A stretch of 64,000 nucleotides of DNA, from the NCBI RefSeq assembly GCF_016862675.1, contig NZ_BONK01000005.1, positions 62,001-126,000 of the forward strand. Direction: 5' to 3'. Under the pieces are notes generated by a model. It was not told where the DNA came from, searched no databases, and worked only from the letters and a program-made list of their open reading frames with translations. Below, in pieces: positions 25,402 through 34,964 of the stretch. This DNA comes from Cellulomonas chitinilytica (lineage in GTDB: Bacteria > Actinomycetota > Actinomycetes > Actinomycetales > Cellulomonadaceae). Each line of letters begins with the position of its first letter. Position 1 is the first letter of the stretch. Made by a program: the position numbers and the translations under genes.

Positions 25402-28400
25402 TCAGTTGCGGTTGATGGTGAACGTCGACGTCGTGTTCTTGATGTCCTGCGCGTTGTTGCTCAGACGCAGGTTGGTGAACGTCGCCGACCCGACCGCCGG
25501 TCCCTGACCGGCCTCGGGCATCTCGTTGACCCAGATGCCGAACCCGGACTTCGCGTCCCACGCGTCGCCGCTCTTGCGGGCCCCGCTGATCGACACGTTC
25601 GTGAACGTCGTGTCGGTGATCGGGTTCTGCGGCTGGCCGCCGACGTAGTTCGTCTGGAACATGATCCCCGAGTAGGTCGGGTCGACGATGTCGACGTCGC
25701 TCACCCGGATCCCCTGGAACTTCTTCGACGCGGAGAACACCCAGATCGCGGGGAACGTCTGGTTGCCCCAGAAGTGGCCGCCGGCGCGCACGATCGAGAT
25801 GTTCGAGAACGTGGTCGGCGCTGCGGAGCCGAACTCGTCCATCGGGTACCCGAAGTCGAGCGAGCTGATCGTGATGCCGGAGTACACGAGCGTGTCCGCG
25901 ATGTAGACGTTGCGGAACGTGTTCCCGTACCCGCCGTACACGGCCAGGCCCGCGGCCCGCCACGTGACCAGCGAGGTCAGGTTCTCGTAGACGTTGCCCG
26001 TCTGACCGGTGCCGCCCGCGTCGGTGGCCGCGAACAGCGCGAACGAGTCGTCACCGGTGCCGCGGGCCTCGATGTTCGCGACCCGGTTGTTCGCCGACCC
26101 GTTCGTCATGTTGATGCCGTCGGCGAACGTGTCGCGGATCCGGGAGTCGGTGATCGACGACGAGTCCATGTTCGACGCCCAGAACATGCAGATCATGTGC
26201 TCGACCCACAGGTCGTCGACCGTCATGTTCGCGACGTTCGTGAAGTCGAGCACCTTGCCCGGGCCGTCGATGCGCGAGGTGTAGTTGCCGAAGTACGCGA
26301 ACCCGCGGAACTTCGACCCGTTGGCCGACGCCTCGGACCGGAACCCGACGTCGGTGTTCTCCAGCGTGCTCGGCGCGTAGAACCGGGTGAACCACGGGCC
26401 GGCGCCGACGATGTCGACGGCCTTGCCGTACACCTGGAACTTGCTCGCCGTGGAGTAGTCGCCGGCGGGCAGGTAGACGCCCTTGATCGTGCCCGTCGTG
26501 TCCATGCGGGCCTTGTCGAGGGCGTCCTGGACGGCCTGGTGCGTGAAGCCGGTGGGCTGCACGTACTGGGCGGGGTTCGGGTTCGGGTTCGCCGTGGCGA
26601 GCTCGGTGTTGACGAAGTCGATCGTCACCGGCTGCGGGTTGCTCGCGGTGCGCTGCAGCCGGATGGTCGCGCCGGCGGGGACCGTGGTGCCGAGCAGGGT
26701 GTTCGCCTCGTCGTAGATGTGCCGCGGCGAGCTGTCCGGCTGGTTGCCGGGGTTCGTCTCGTTGCCGTACAGCCACGCGAACTTCGACGTCAGGTCGAGG
26801 CGCTTGAGGAACGTCCCGTTGACGACGATGTCGATGCTGCCGCTGAGGCCCGTGCCGCCCGCGCTGTCCGGGATCGAGAAGCGGGTGACCAGCGTGTTCG
26901 TCGGGTTCTTCGTGGTCCACTCGACGTACGAGCCGGTGGCGGACAGCGTCGCCGCGCGGCGGCCCGACGCCTCGCCGGCGAGGTCGCCGACCGTGCGGTT
27001 CGGGCCGATCAGCGTCGCGCCGCCGCCGGTGCGGCCGTCCTCGGCCTCGTACATGTCGAACGGCAGGTGCGCGCCGCGCCCGACGAAGATGCCGCCGGTG
27101 ACGACGTTGTTGCCCTGCTTGCCGGGCACCTCGGTGGGGTCGGTGGCGACGGCGCTGGACACGTCGTACGTGCCGTTGCCCGCGGTCCAGGTGCCGAGCG
27201 TGACGGTCCCGCTGGTCGCGCCCGCGGCGATCGCGCCGCTCACCGAGCCGGTGAGGGTCTTGACGACCGTGCCGGTCGTCGAGTCCTTGATCGTCACCGT
27301 GAGGCCGTGCGCGCCCGACGACGTCGCGACGTTGCCGTTGTTCGCGACCGCGCCGGTGAACGTGACGACGGCGCCCGACGCCGGGTTGCCGGGGCTCCAG
27401 CTCACCACGGGAACGAGGTCGGAGCTGGCGACGGGGGCGACGACGAGCTTCGTCGGGCTGCTGTACGCGTTGTTCGTCTCGTCCTGCTCGACCACGGTGT
27501 TCGCGGGGTCGGCCGTGGCGCCGACCGTGTAGGAACCGGCGGCCCGGGCGCCGACCGACGCGGTGACCGTGGCGGTGGCGCCGGCGGCGACGGCACCGAC
27601 GGACGCGGTCGCGGCGTCCTGCCCGTCGACCTGGAAGGTGACGGTCGTGGCGGTCGACGCGAGGGTCCCGACGTTCTTCACGGTCGCGCTGAGCGTGACG
27701 GCGGTCGACTCGGTCGGGCTCGCGGGGGAGGACGTGACCCCGGTGACCGTGAGGTCCGGGTTCGGCGCGGGGGTGCCGAGCACCTGGAGCTCGGCGACCT
27801 GGCCGTTGCCGGCACCGGTGTTGCCGGTGAACACGAGCCGCACGTCCGTGGCCGTGCCGCTCACGGGGACGGTCACGGTGTTGCCGCTGGACGGGCTGAA
27901 CGCCCGGCCTGCCGACGCGGCGAGCGTGGTGAACGCGCCCGTGCCGGTGCGGCCCTGCACCTCGAACGTCTGGGTCCGGTTGCTCCACGCGGGGTCGGGG
28001 TTGAGCTTGACGACGACGCCGGAGAGCTGGCTGGCGGACGCGAGGGTCACCGTGAGGGTGCTCGGGTACTGGCCGCCGGCGCCCTCCCAGTAGGTGCCGG
28101 TCGAGCCGTCGACCGCGTTGGCGGCGACGTACGTCCACTCCGTCGACGAGGCGACGATCGGCCTGCTCAGGGCGAGGTTCTGGCCGGTCGGCGTGGTCGG
28201 GGTCGGGGTCGGCGTCGGGGTGGTCGGCGTCGGGGTCGGGCCGGCGGTGCCGTGGACCTCGAGCTCCGAGAGCTGTCCGGCCGGCCAGCCCGTGTTCGCG
28301 GTGATGCTCAGGCGGACGAACCGCACGGGCGTGTCCGTCACGTCGACGTCCACCGTGTTCGCGGACGCCGGGGCGAACGTGTAGCCGGCCTGCGCCTTGA

Positions 28401-28758
28401 GGGTCGTGAAGGTCGAGCCGTCGGTCGAGCCCTGCACGGTGATCGTCTCGGTGCGGGCGCCCCAGGCGCCGGTCGGGAGCTTGAGGGTGAGGTCGGTGAC
28501 CGTGGCGGCGGCGCCGAGGTCCACCTGCACCCACTGGGGGAACTGGTTGTTGGCGGACTCCCAGTACGTCGACTGGTTGCCGTCGGTGACGTTGCCGGCG
28601 CCGTAGACGTCGGTGGTGCTGCTGGCCGTGGCGGGCTTGCCGGCGGCGAGGTTCGGTGGCGCCGCTGCGGCGCCCTGCGCGACGAACGCGAGGCCGAGCG
28701 GTGCGACGAGCGCCAGCGCGGCGGTGGCCACGACGGCGTGCCTGACGTGCCTTCTCAT
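25402..28758 (-). CDS. secreted multi-domain GH87-type alpha-1,3-glucanase/mycodextranase
   Basis: 1118 residues. Signal peptide 1-33; two discoidin (F5/8 C) domains ~35-172 and ~192-328 joined by a Thr-Pro linker; two CARDB-like domains ~333-441 and ~445-556; a CBM6/35-like module ~566-720 starting YEAEDG; then a right-handed beta-helix to the C-terminus. In the helix Asp880 (ADGIN) and Asp903-Asp904 (TGDDS) are spaced 23 and 24 residues apart, as in the catalytic triad reported for GH87 alpha-1,3-glucanase. The enzyme would cut mutan/nigeran-type fungal or bacterial alpha-glucans outside the cell. ATG 28758 has GAGGACGA upstream. GH87 was recognised by pattern; a related beta-helix family remains possible. 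Confidence 0.8.
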   Translation of the reverse strand: MRRHVRHAVVATAALALVAPLGLAFVAQGAAAAPPNLAAGKPATASSTTDVYGAGNVTDGNQSTYWESANNQFPQWVQVDLGAAATVTDLTLKLPTGAWGARTETITVQGSTDGSTFTTLKAQAGYTFAPASANTVDVDVTDTPVRFVRLSITANTGWPAGQLSELEVHGTAGPTPTPTTPTPTPTPTTPTGQNLALSRPIVASSTEWTYVAANAVDGSTGTYWEGAGGQYPSTLTVTLASASQLSGVVVKLNPDPAWSNRTQTFEVQGRTGTGAFTTLAASAGRAFSPSSGNTVTVPVSGTATDVRLVFTGNTGAGNGQVAELQVLGTPAPNPDLTVTGVTSSPASPTESTAVTLSATVKNVGTLASTATTVTFQVDGQDAATASVGAVAAGATATVTASVGARAAGSYTVGATADPANTVVEQDETNNAYSSPTKLVVAPVASSDLVPVVSWSPGNPASGAVVTFTGAVANNGNVATSSGAHGLTVTIKDSTTGTVVKTLTGSVSGAIAAGATSGTVTLGTWTAGNGTYDVSSAVATDPTEVPGKQGNNVVTGGIFVGRGAHLPFDMYEAEDGRTGGGATLIGPNRTVGDLAGEASGRRAATLSATGSYVEWTTKNPTNTLVTRFSIPDSAGGTGLSGSIDIVVNGTFLKRLDLTSKFAWLYGNETNPGNQPDSSPRHIYDEANTLLGTTVPAGATIRLQRTASNPQPVTIDFVNTELATANPNPNPAQYVQPTGFTHQAVQDALDKARMDTTGTIKGVYLPAGDYSTASKFQVYGKAVDIVGAGPWFTRFYAPSTLENTDVGFRSEASANGSKFRGFAYFGNYTSRIDGPGKVLDFTNVANMTVDDLWVEHMICMFWASNMDSSSITDSRIRDTFADGINMTNGSANNRVANIEARGTGDDSFALFAATDAGGTGQTGNVYENLTSLVTWRAAGLAVYGGYGNTFRNVYIADTLVYSGITISSLDFGYPMDEFGSAAPTTFSNISIVRAGGHFWGNQTFPAIWVFSASKKFQGIRVSDVDIVDPTYSGIMFQTNYVGGQPQNPITDTTFTNVSISGARKSGDAWDAKSGFGIWVNEMPEAGQGPAVGSATFTNLRLSNNAQDIKNTTSTFTINRN

Positions 28759-29028
28759 GGGTCGTCCTCGTTCTCCCGCCGGGGGCGGGGTGGGTCGGGG
28801 CCGGACGCGCGCACCCCGCGGGGGCCGGCGGCCGACGTCGGACGCACGGTCCCGGGCGGGCGGTGGGGGAGTCGACGCCCCCGCCGGCGTGTGCTCGGCG
28901 ATCAGTGGCGGAACTGGAGCACCGCTGGTGCGCAGGCAGCGGTCGGATCGACGCCTCGTGCGAGTGTTGCGGGCTGTGGCACCACTTTGTGCGTGGCAAC
29001 TGTCGAGTTCTTGCGGCGTCGTGACCAG
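28759..29028 (-). promoter_or_regulatory. long 5' leader of the glucanase gene
   Basis: About 270 bases separate the promoter from the glucanase ATG, without a credible gene in either direction. The stretch is G/C-rich with one less GC-rich patch near 28975-29020 that contains a repeated TGCCAC(A/G) word on the minus strand. A regulatory leader or operator region is possible; I see no known riboswitch. Confidence 0.35.
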
Positions 29029-29057
29029 ACGATACGAACGTGCCCCGGCCGAGTCAA
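29029..29057 (-). promoter_or_regulatory. sigma70-type promoter of the glucanase gene
   Basis: Reading the minus strand, TTGACT (29052-29057) and TATCGT (29029-29034) are separated by exactly 17 bases. This is the best-matching vegetative promoter seen in the window. Confidence 0.7.
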
Positions 29058-29160
29058 GGGGTCGCGGTGAGGTACGACTGGACGGCATGACTGGGTACGT
29101 GCACACCGGCAGGCAGGCGGGCACCCGAGCCCGCGCCACGTCCACTCACCCGTCGACGCG

Positions 29161-29166
29161 TAAGAT
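29161..29166 (+). promoter_or_regulatory. possible -10 of the ABC export operon
   Basis: TAAGAT lies 30 bases before the first permease's GTG, leaving room for a short leader with the GGAAGGA ribosome site. No clear -35 is seen. Confidence 0.4.
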
Positions 29167-29196
29167 CACGCGGCCGATCCCTGGAAGGACGACCCC

Positions 29197-32100
29197 GTGA
29201 GCGCCACCCGCCTGCTGCTGCGCCGAGCGCGCGCGCACGCCGGCCTGCTCGGCCTCGTCCTGCTCCTGGTCGCCGTCGTGTCCGCCACGGTCACCGGCAT
29301 GGTCGCGTCGACCCTCGCCGCCGCCCGGGACACCGCACGGGACGCCCTGCACGACCCGGTCGACGCGTCGCTGCAGGTCAGCACACGTCTCGCGGACGAC
29401 CCCGACGCGCAGTCCGCCGCCGCCGACCGTGCGCTCGCCGCCGAGCTCGCCGGGACCCCGACGACCACCGACCGGACGCTGCGCTCCCTGTCGCTCCCGG
29501 TCCGCGTCGCCGACCGGGCTGCGACCGACGCGCGCCTCGTCCTCGGCGCCGACGCCGGGCTCCGCCAGGAGGCGCACCTCGTCGACGGTGCGTGGCCCGG
29601 CACCGCACAGACCGACGGGTCCGACGAGCAACCCGACGAGACCGTGCTGCACGCCGCCGCTGCCCGCGCGCTCGGCGTCGACGTCGGCGACAGCCTCGTC
29701 GTCACGGGTGACGGCGGCGTGACGCGGACCGTGCGCGTCGTCGGCACGTGGCTCCCTGACGACCCCGACGCCGTCCGCTGGGCCGGCGAGGGACTCGTCC
29801 GCGACGGTGTCGACGGCACCACGGGCGCGTTCGGACCCGCCGTCGTCGGCGAACAGGTCCTGGCCGCCGTGCCCGGGATCGACATGGTCCGGTGGACGGT
29901 CGTGCCCGACCTCGCGCGCGTGCAGCCCGCCGGGCTCGCGGGGCTCGCGGACCGGCTCGACGCGTTCGTGGCGGACGTCGAGAGGACCGTCGGCTCGGGC
30001 GGCGTCGCCACGACCGGCGAGCTCCCGGCGACCCTGCGCGGCACCGCGACGACGCTCGACGCCGTCGCGGCGGTGACGTCGTCCGCGCTCGCCCTCGTCG
30101 CACTGGCCTCGGTCGTCGCGCTCGCCCAGGTCGCGCGGCTCCTCGCGGCCGTCCGGGCCACCGAGACGACCGTGCTGCGCTCGCGCGGGGCCACCGTGGG
30201 GCAGCTCACGCGCGCGTCGGCGCTCGAGGCCGCCGCGGTCGCGGTGCCCGCCGTCGCGCTCGGCGCCCTGCTCGCCGCGCTCGTCGTCCCCGCCGTCCGC
30301 GACGTCGACGTGGCCGTCCCGGTCGTGGTCGGCGCCGTCGCCGTGGTGCTCGTCGGCACCGTCACGCTCACCCTCGGCGCGCGTGCCGCCGCCGTCCGCG
30401 CCGGTGAGCGGACCGACCCGGCCGGTCGGTCGGTCGGCACGGTCGCGACGGGTGCGCTCGTCCTGACCCTCCTCACCGCGGCCCTCGCCACGTGGCGGCT
30501 GCTGCGGACGGCGACCGGGCCGGGCGACCCGAGCGGCGGGGCGCCCGCCGTCGCCGGTACCGAACCTGCCGCGATCGCCGCCGTGCCGCTCGGTGTCCTC
30601 GCGGTCGCGCTCCTGTCCGCCGCCGCGCTGCGGCCCGTGACCGCGCTCGTGGCCCGGGCGGTCGCCGGCCGCGGCGACCTCGTGGTGCCCCTGGCCGCCC
30701 GGCAGCTCGCGCGCCGCGCCGCCCTGTACGCCGTGCCCGTCGTCCTCGTCACGCTCGCGACGGCGACGGCGGGGCTCGCCGCGGTCTACACGGGGACCAG
30801 CCAGGGGCAGGCCCGCACGGCGACCGCGACGGCCGTCGGGGCGGACGTGCGGGCGACGCTGTCGGACCTGACGGCCCTGCAGGTCGACGAGGCGCCGCCG
30901 ACCGACGCGATGCTGGGACCCGGGCTCGATGCGGGCGCGACCGCCGCCGCCCCGGTGCTGCGGACGAGCGCGGACGCGGCGTCCGCGACCGGGACCGCGC
31001 TCGCGATGCCCGCCCGCCGGGTCGCCGACGTCGTGCGCGACGACGGCGTCCCCGGCCTCGCCGTGGCCGCGTCGACGCTGGCCGGCCCGACGGCCTGGCG
31101 GCTTCCCGACGGCACGTCGCAGGTGCGGTTCGACGTCGACCTCGGCACCCCGGCGACCGACGGCGTCGCCTGGTGGTTCGACGCCGACGGCCGGCTGCGG
31201 TCGACCTCCGCAGAGCCCGCCGGCGACGCCTGGACCGCCCAGGCGCCCGCAAGGGCGGTCGCCCTCGCGGCGGTCGAGCTGGCGCCGGCCGACACACCCG
31301 CCGGCGTCACGGTCGCCGCGGTGACGGCGGTCGGCCCCGACGGCACGACCGACCTGCTGGCAGGCGGTCCGTGGCGTGCCGCGCAGCCCGGGTCGGAACC
31401 CGTCGTCGAGGCCGCCGACGGGCCGACGGTCGCGCTGCCGCCGTCGAGCGGCCTGCACCCCGTGGTGCGGGTGCTCCCCGGGAAAGGTGCGCCGTCGCCC
31501 GTCGTGCTCTCCCAGGAGTGGGCCGCGCAGGACGGCCTCGTGGTCGGGTCGCCCGTCGAGCTGCGGCTCGCCGGGCACCCGGTCGACGCCGTCGTCTCGG
31601 CGGTCCTCCCCGTCGTGCCGGGTGCACCGGGCCGTGCAGCGCTCGTCGACCTCGCCTCGGCGGGCGACGCCCTGCTCGCGACCGCCGTCGCCGTCCCGGC
31701 TCCCGCCGAGGCGTGGTTCGCCGCCGCCGACCCGGGGGCCGTGGCCGACGAGGTCACCGGTGCGGCGACCGCGGCGGGGCTCACCGCCCGCGCCGTGACC
31801 GCCGAGCCGACCCCGGACCGGGCGACCGCGGCCGCAGCCGCCGCGCTCGTCGCCGCGGCCGCCTGCCTGCTCGCGATGGCCCTGCCCGGCGTCGCCGCCG
31901 CGGCTCTCGCGCTCTCGCGCGCCCGGCACCCCGAGGTCGGCGTGCTGCACGCGCTCGGGGTCCGGCCGCGCAGCCAGGCCCGGGGACGCAGCGCCGAGAC
32001 CGGCGTGGTGCTCGGCACGGCGCTGCTCGGGGGCTCGCTCGGCGGGCTCGCGCTCGGCGCACTGCTCGCGCCCGCCCTCGTGCAGGTGGTGGCGCGCGGG

Positions 32101-32256
32101 CCCGCAGAGCTCGACGTCGTGCCGGCCGCCTCTGCCCAGGTCGCCGCGGCGCTGCTCGGCGCCGCCGCGGTCGGCAGCTTGCTCGTCGTCCTCGCCGACG
32201 GCCGCCTCGTCCTGCGCCAGGCGGCGACCGGCACCGTGCGGGAGGACGTCCGATGA
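29197..32256 (+). CDS. FtsX-type ABC transporter permease (first)
   Basis: 1019 residues. One N-terminal membrane helix, a large extracytoplasmic MacB-PCD-like domain, then a three-helix FtsX core (~290-400), further hydrophobic segments, a second extracytoplasmic region and a C-terminal FtsX core; the two halves look like an internal duplication. Such permeases move substrates such as lipoproteins, lipids or peptides out of the membrane, or transmit signals, rather than import solutes. GTG 29197 follows GGAAGGA. Start of a four-gene operon in which each gene overlaps the next by 4 bases. Substrate unknown. Confidence 0.87.
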   Translation: MSATRLLLRRARAHAGLLGLVLLLVAVVSATVTGMVASTLAAARDTARDALHDPVDASLQVSTRLADDPDAQSAAADRALAAELAGTPTTTDRTLRSLSLPVRVADRAATDARLVLGADAGLRQEAHLVDGAWPGTAQTDGSDEQPDETVLHAAAARALGVDVGDSLVVTGDGGVTRTVRVVGTWLPDDPDAVRWAGEGLVRDGVDGTTGAFGPAVVGEQVLAAVPGIDMVRWTVVPDLARVQPAGLAGLADRLDAFVADVERTVGSGGVATTGELPATLRGTATTLDAVAAVTSSALALVALASVVALAQVARLLAAVRATETTVLRSRGATVGQLTRASALEAAAVAVPAVALGALLAALVVPAVRDVDVAVPVVVGAVAVVLVGTVTLTLGARAAAVRAGERTDPAGRSVGTVATGALVLTLLTAALATWRLLRTATGPGDPSGGAPAVAGTEPAAIAAVPLGVLAVALLSAAALRPVTALVARAVAGRGDLVVPLAARQLARRAALYAVPVVLVTLATATAGLAAVYTGTSQGQARTATATAVGADVRATLSDLTALQVDEAPPTDAMLGPGLDAGATAAAPVLRTSADAASATGTALAMPARRVADVVRDDGVPGLAVAASTLAGPTAWRLPDGTSQVRFDVDLGTPATDGVAWWFDADGRLRSTSAEPAGDAWTAQAPARAVALAAVELAPADTPAGVTVAAVTAVGPDGTTDLLAGGPWRAAQPGSEPVVEAADGPTVALPPSSGLHPVVRVLPGKGAPSPVVLSQEWAAQDGLVVGSPVELRLAGHPVDAVVSAVLPVVPGAPGRAALVDLASAGDALLATAVAVPAPAEAWFAAADPGAVADEVTGAATAAGLTARAVTAEPTPDRATAAAAAALVAAAACLLAMALPGVAAAALALSRARHPEVGVLHALGVRPRSQARGRSAETGVVLGTALLGGSLGGLALGALLAPALVQVVARGPAELDVVPAASAQVAAALLGAAAVGSLLVVLADGRLVLRQAATGTVREDVR

Positions 32257-34964
32257 GAGCGATGTCCGCACCCCGGCTCGCCGGCCGCCAGCTGCGCACC
32301 GACCCCGTCGGCGCCGTGCTCGTCGTGCTCGCCACCCTCGTCGCCGCGTGCACGCTCGCCGCGTGGCCGCGCACCGTCGACCGGGTCGTCGGCGCCGACC
32401 AGGCGGACGCCCTCGGCCCCCTCGTCGCCGACCAGGTCGACCCGACCCGCGTCGCGTCCTGGCTCGTGGACCCCGCCGCCGGCACCGTGCGCTCGGCCGC
32501 CGACCTCGCGACGCTGCACGCCGACCTGCAGGGCGACGCGGCCGAGGCCGGGGCGGCACTGCGTCCGCTGCTCGCCGACCCCGCCCGCGTCATCCTCACC
32601 GCCGGCCCCTGGGAGACGGACCGCGGCCCCCGGCCGGTCGGCATCACCCACCTCGACACGCACGTCCGCGTCGACGAGCAGCTGCCCGACCTCGTCCGCG
32701 TCGTCGAGGGCCGCCTGCCCGACCCGGTGACGGTCCCCGCGTCGCTCGCCGGCGCACCGCGCCCCACCGGGACCGAGCCGGACCACCCGCTCGAGCTCGC
32801 GCTCTCCGCGGAGTCCGCCGACCGCATCGACTGGCGCGTCGGCGAGACGCGCACCCTCGCGGGCGGGTCCGGTGTCGACGCCGTGCTCGTCGGGACGTTC
32901 GAGGCCCGGGATCCCGCCGACCCCACCTGGACGCACCTCGACTCGACGTTCGTCCCGCAGATCGTCGAGGACCCGAACGCCGGCACGCTCGTCGACGTGT
33001 TCGCCTACGCCGATCCCGGCGCGGCCCCGCTCCTCGCCGTCGGCGGACCCCTCGACCTCACCTCCTGGTTCCCCCTCGACCTCGCGCCCGCCGCCACCAC
33101 CGACCGGGCCGCCCTCCTGCAGGACCTGCGGGCGTTCCGCACGGCGACGGCCACCGACACCGAGCTCGACCACGCCCTCGCGAACCTCGCCCCCCGCCAG
33201 GACCTCGTCGCGACGGTGCTCGGGGTCCTTGCGGCCGGTCCCGCCGGCGCGGCCCTCGGCGTGCTGTGGCTCGCCGTGATGCTCACCGTGGACCGGCGCC
33301 GCCCGGCCCTCGTGCTCCTGCGGGCCCGTGGGGCGTCCGCCGGGTTCGTCGGCGCCCTCGGCGCGAGCCAGGGACTCGTGCTCGGCGTGCCGGCCGCCGT
33401 CGCCGGCACGGTGCTCGCCGTCGCCCTCGTCCCCGGGCCGGTCAGCGCCGACGGCCTCGTCGTCCCGCTCGTCGCCGGCCTCGTCCCCGCCGGCCTGCTG
33501 GGGATGTCGTCGGCCCGTGTCCGCGCCACGAGGTCCGCGCTGGCCGGCGGGGCGCGCTCGCCCCGCGGCAGGCGGGGCACCGCTCGCTGGGTCGCCGAGG
33601 TGTGCGTGGTGCTGCTCGCCGCGGTCGCCGTCGTCACCGTCCGCGACCGGGGGCTCGCCGACGACACGCCCGGCGCCGACCCCGTGCTCCTGGCGCTGCC
33701 CGTGCTGCTCGCGCTCGCGGTGTCCGTCGTGGTGCTGCGTGTCGTGCCGGTCCTGCTCGCCGCGCTGTCGCGGGGGCTCGCGCGTCGTCGCGGGCTGCCC
33801 GGGTTCGTCGGTGCCGCGGGCGCCTCTCGTGCCCCGGCCGTCGGTCTCGTGCCCGTCGTGGCGCTCGCGCTCGGCGTCGCCGTGACGACGACGTCGCTCG
33901 TGGTCCTCGCGACGATGGACGGCGGTGCCCGGCGCGGCGGCGTGGACGCGGTGGGCGCGGACGTCGCGGTGCGTGGTGCCCCGTCCCTCACCCCGGGGGC
34001 CGCGGACGCGGTGCGGGCCGTCCCCGGCGTCGCGGCCGTGGCGGTCGTCGCCGAGGTCGACGACGCCGTGCTGAGCGACGACCGGGACGGCGACCGGGTG
34101 CCGCTCCTCGTGGTCGACGGCTCCGACCTGCGCGAGGTCCAGCACGGGCTCGTCGGGGTCGGGCGGCTGCCGCTCGGCGACGACGTGGCCGCCCCGGACG
34201 GACGCGTCGGTGCGGTCGTCGTCGGCGACGTCGCCGTCGACCTCACCGGTCCGCTGACGCTGGGGATCGGCTCGCCGCCCGTGGAGCACCCGGTCGACCT
34301 CCTCACCTCGCGCGACCGCGCCGCCGGCCTCACCCACGGCGAGTCGGCCGTGGTCGTCGACGCCGCCGCCGCGGCGGACCTGGGAGCTCCCGCGCACGAC
34401 GTCCTGCTGCTCGTGCGGCTCGACCCGGGCGCGGACCCGGCCGTGGTCGGCACGGCGGTCGGCGCGGCCGCCGGGGCCGAGGCGAGCGTCGTCACGCGCG
34501 CGGACGTCGTCGCGCGGATCACGCAGGGCGCGCTCGTCGGGGGCGTCCGGCGCGCGACCGGCGCCGCGACGGTGGGGGCGCTCGTGCTCAGCGCGCTCGC
34601 GCTCGGGCTGGGGGTCGCGCTCGGCGGACGTGCACGCGGCCGGTTGCTGGCGCTGCTCACGACGCTCGGCGTCCCAGGACGCGACGCCCGGTCGCTCGTC
34701 CGCTGGGAGGTGCTGCCCTGGGCGTCCGTCGCCGTGACGGCGGGGCTCGCCACCGGCGCGGTCCTCGCACCCGTGATGCTGGGCACGACCGACGTGTCCG
34801 TCCTGGCCGGGGGTGCACGGACCCCGTCCCCGACGCTCGGACCGCTCGCGCTCGGGGTGCTCGTCGTCACGTACGCGGTGCTCGTCGCGGGTGCCGTGCT
34901 CGTCGCCGTCGTCGGTGCCCGGCGCACGGACGCCGTCACCGTCCTGCGAGAAGGAGAAGCATGA
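32253..34964 (+). CDS. FtsX-type ABC transporter permease (second)
   Basis: 903 residues with the same duplicated layout as its upstream neighbour: N-terminal helix (VGAVLVVLATLVAACTLAAW), extracytoplasmic domain of ~300 residues, FtsX helices (~320-420), additional helices, second outer domain and a final three-helix core ending in a short cytoplasmic tail TVLREGEA. It probably pairs with the first permease as a heterodimer. ATG overlaps the first permease's stop (ATGA), and its own stop overlaps the ATPase start. Ala/Val/Leu content is extreme, as expected for a large membrane protein at this GC. Confidence 0.85.
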   Translation: MRAMSAPRLAGRQLRTDPVGAVLVVLATLVAACTLAAWPRTVDRVVGADQADALGPLVADQVDPTRVASWLVDPAAGTVRSAADLATLHADLQGDAAEAGAALRPLLADPARVILTAGPWETDRGPRPVGITHLDTHVRVDEQLPDLVRVVEGRLPDPVTVPASLAGAPRPTGTEPDHPLELALSAESADRIDWRVGETRTLAGGSGVDAVLVGTFEARDPADPTWTHLDSTFVPQIVEDPNAGTLVDVFAYADPGAAPLLAVGGPLDLTSWFPLDLAPAATTDRAALLQDLRAFRTATATDTELDHALANLAPRQDLVATVLGVLAAGPAGAALGVLWLAVMLTVDRRRPALVLLRARGASAGFVGALGASQGLVLGVPAAVAGTVLAVALVPGPVSADGLVVPLVAGLVPAGLLGMSSARVRATRSALAGGARSPRGRRGTARWVAEVCVVLLAAVAVVTVRDRGLADDTPGADPVLLALPVLLALAVSVVVLRVVPVLLAALSRGLARRRGLPGFVGAAGASRAPAVGLVPVVALALGVAVTTTSLVVLATMDGGARRGGVDAVGADVAVRGAPSLTPGAADAVRAVPGVAAVAVVAEVDDAVLSDDRDGDRVPLLVVDGSDLREVQHGLVGVGRLPLGDDVAAPDGRVGAVVVGDVAVDLTGPLTLGIGSPPVEHPVDLLTSRDRAAGLTHGESAVVVDAAAAADLGAPAHDVLLLVRLDPGADPAVVGTAVGAAAGAEASVVTRADVVARITQGALVGGVRRATGAATVGALVLSALALGLGVALGGRARGRLLALLTTLGVPGRDARSLVRWEVLPWASVAVTAGLATGAVLAPVMLGTTDVSVLAGGARTPSPTLGPLALGVLVVTYAVLVAGAVLVAVVGARRTDAVTVLREGEA

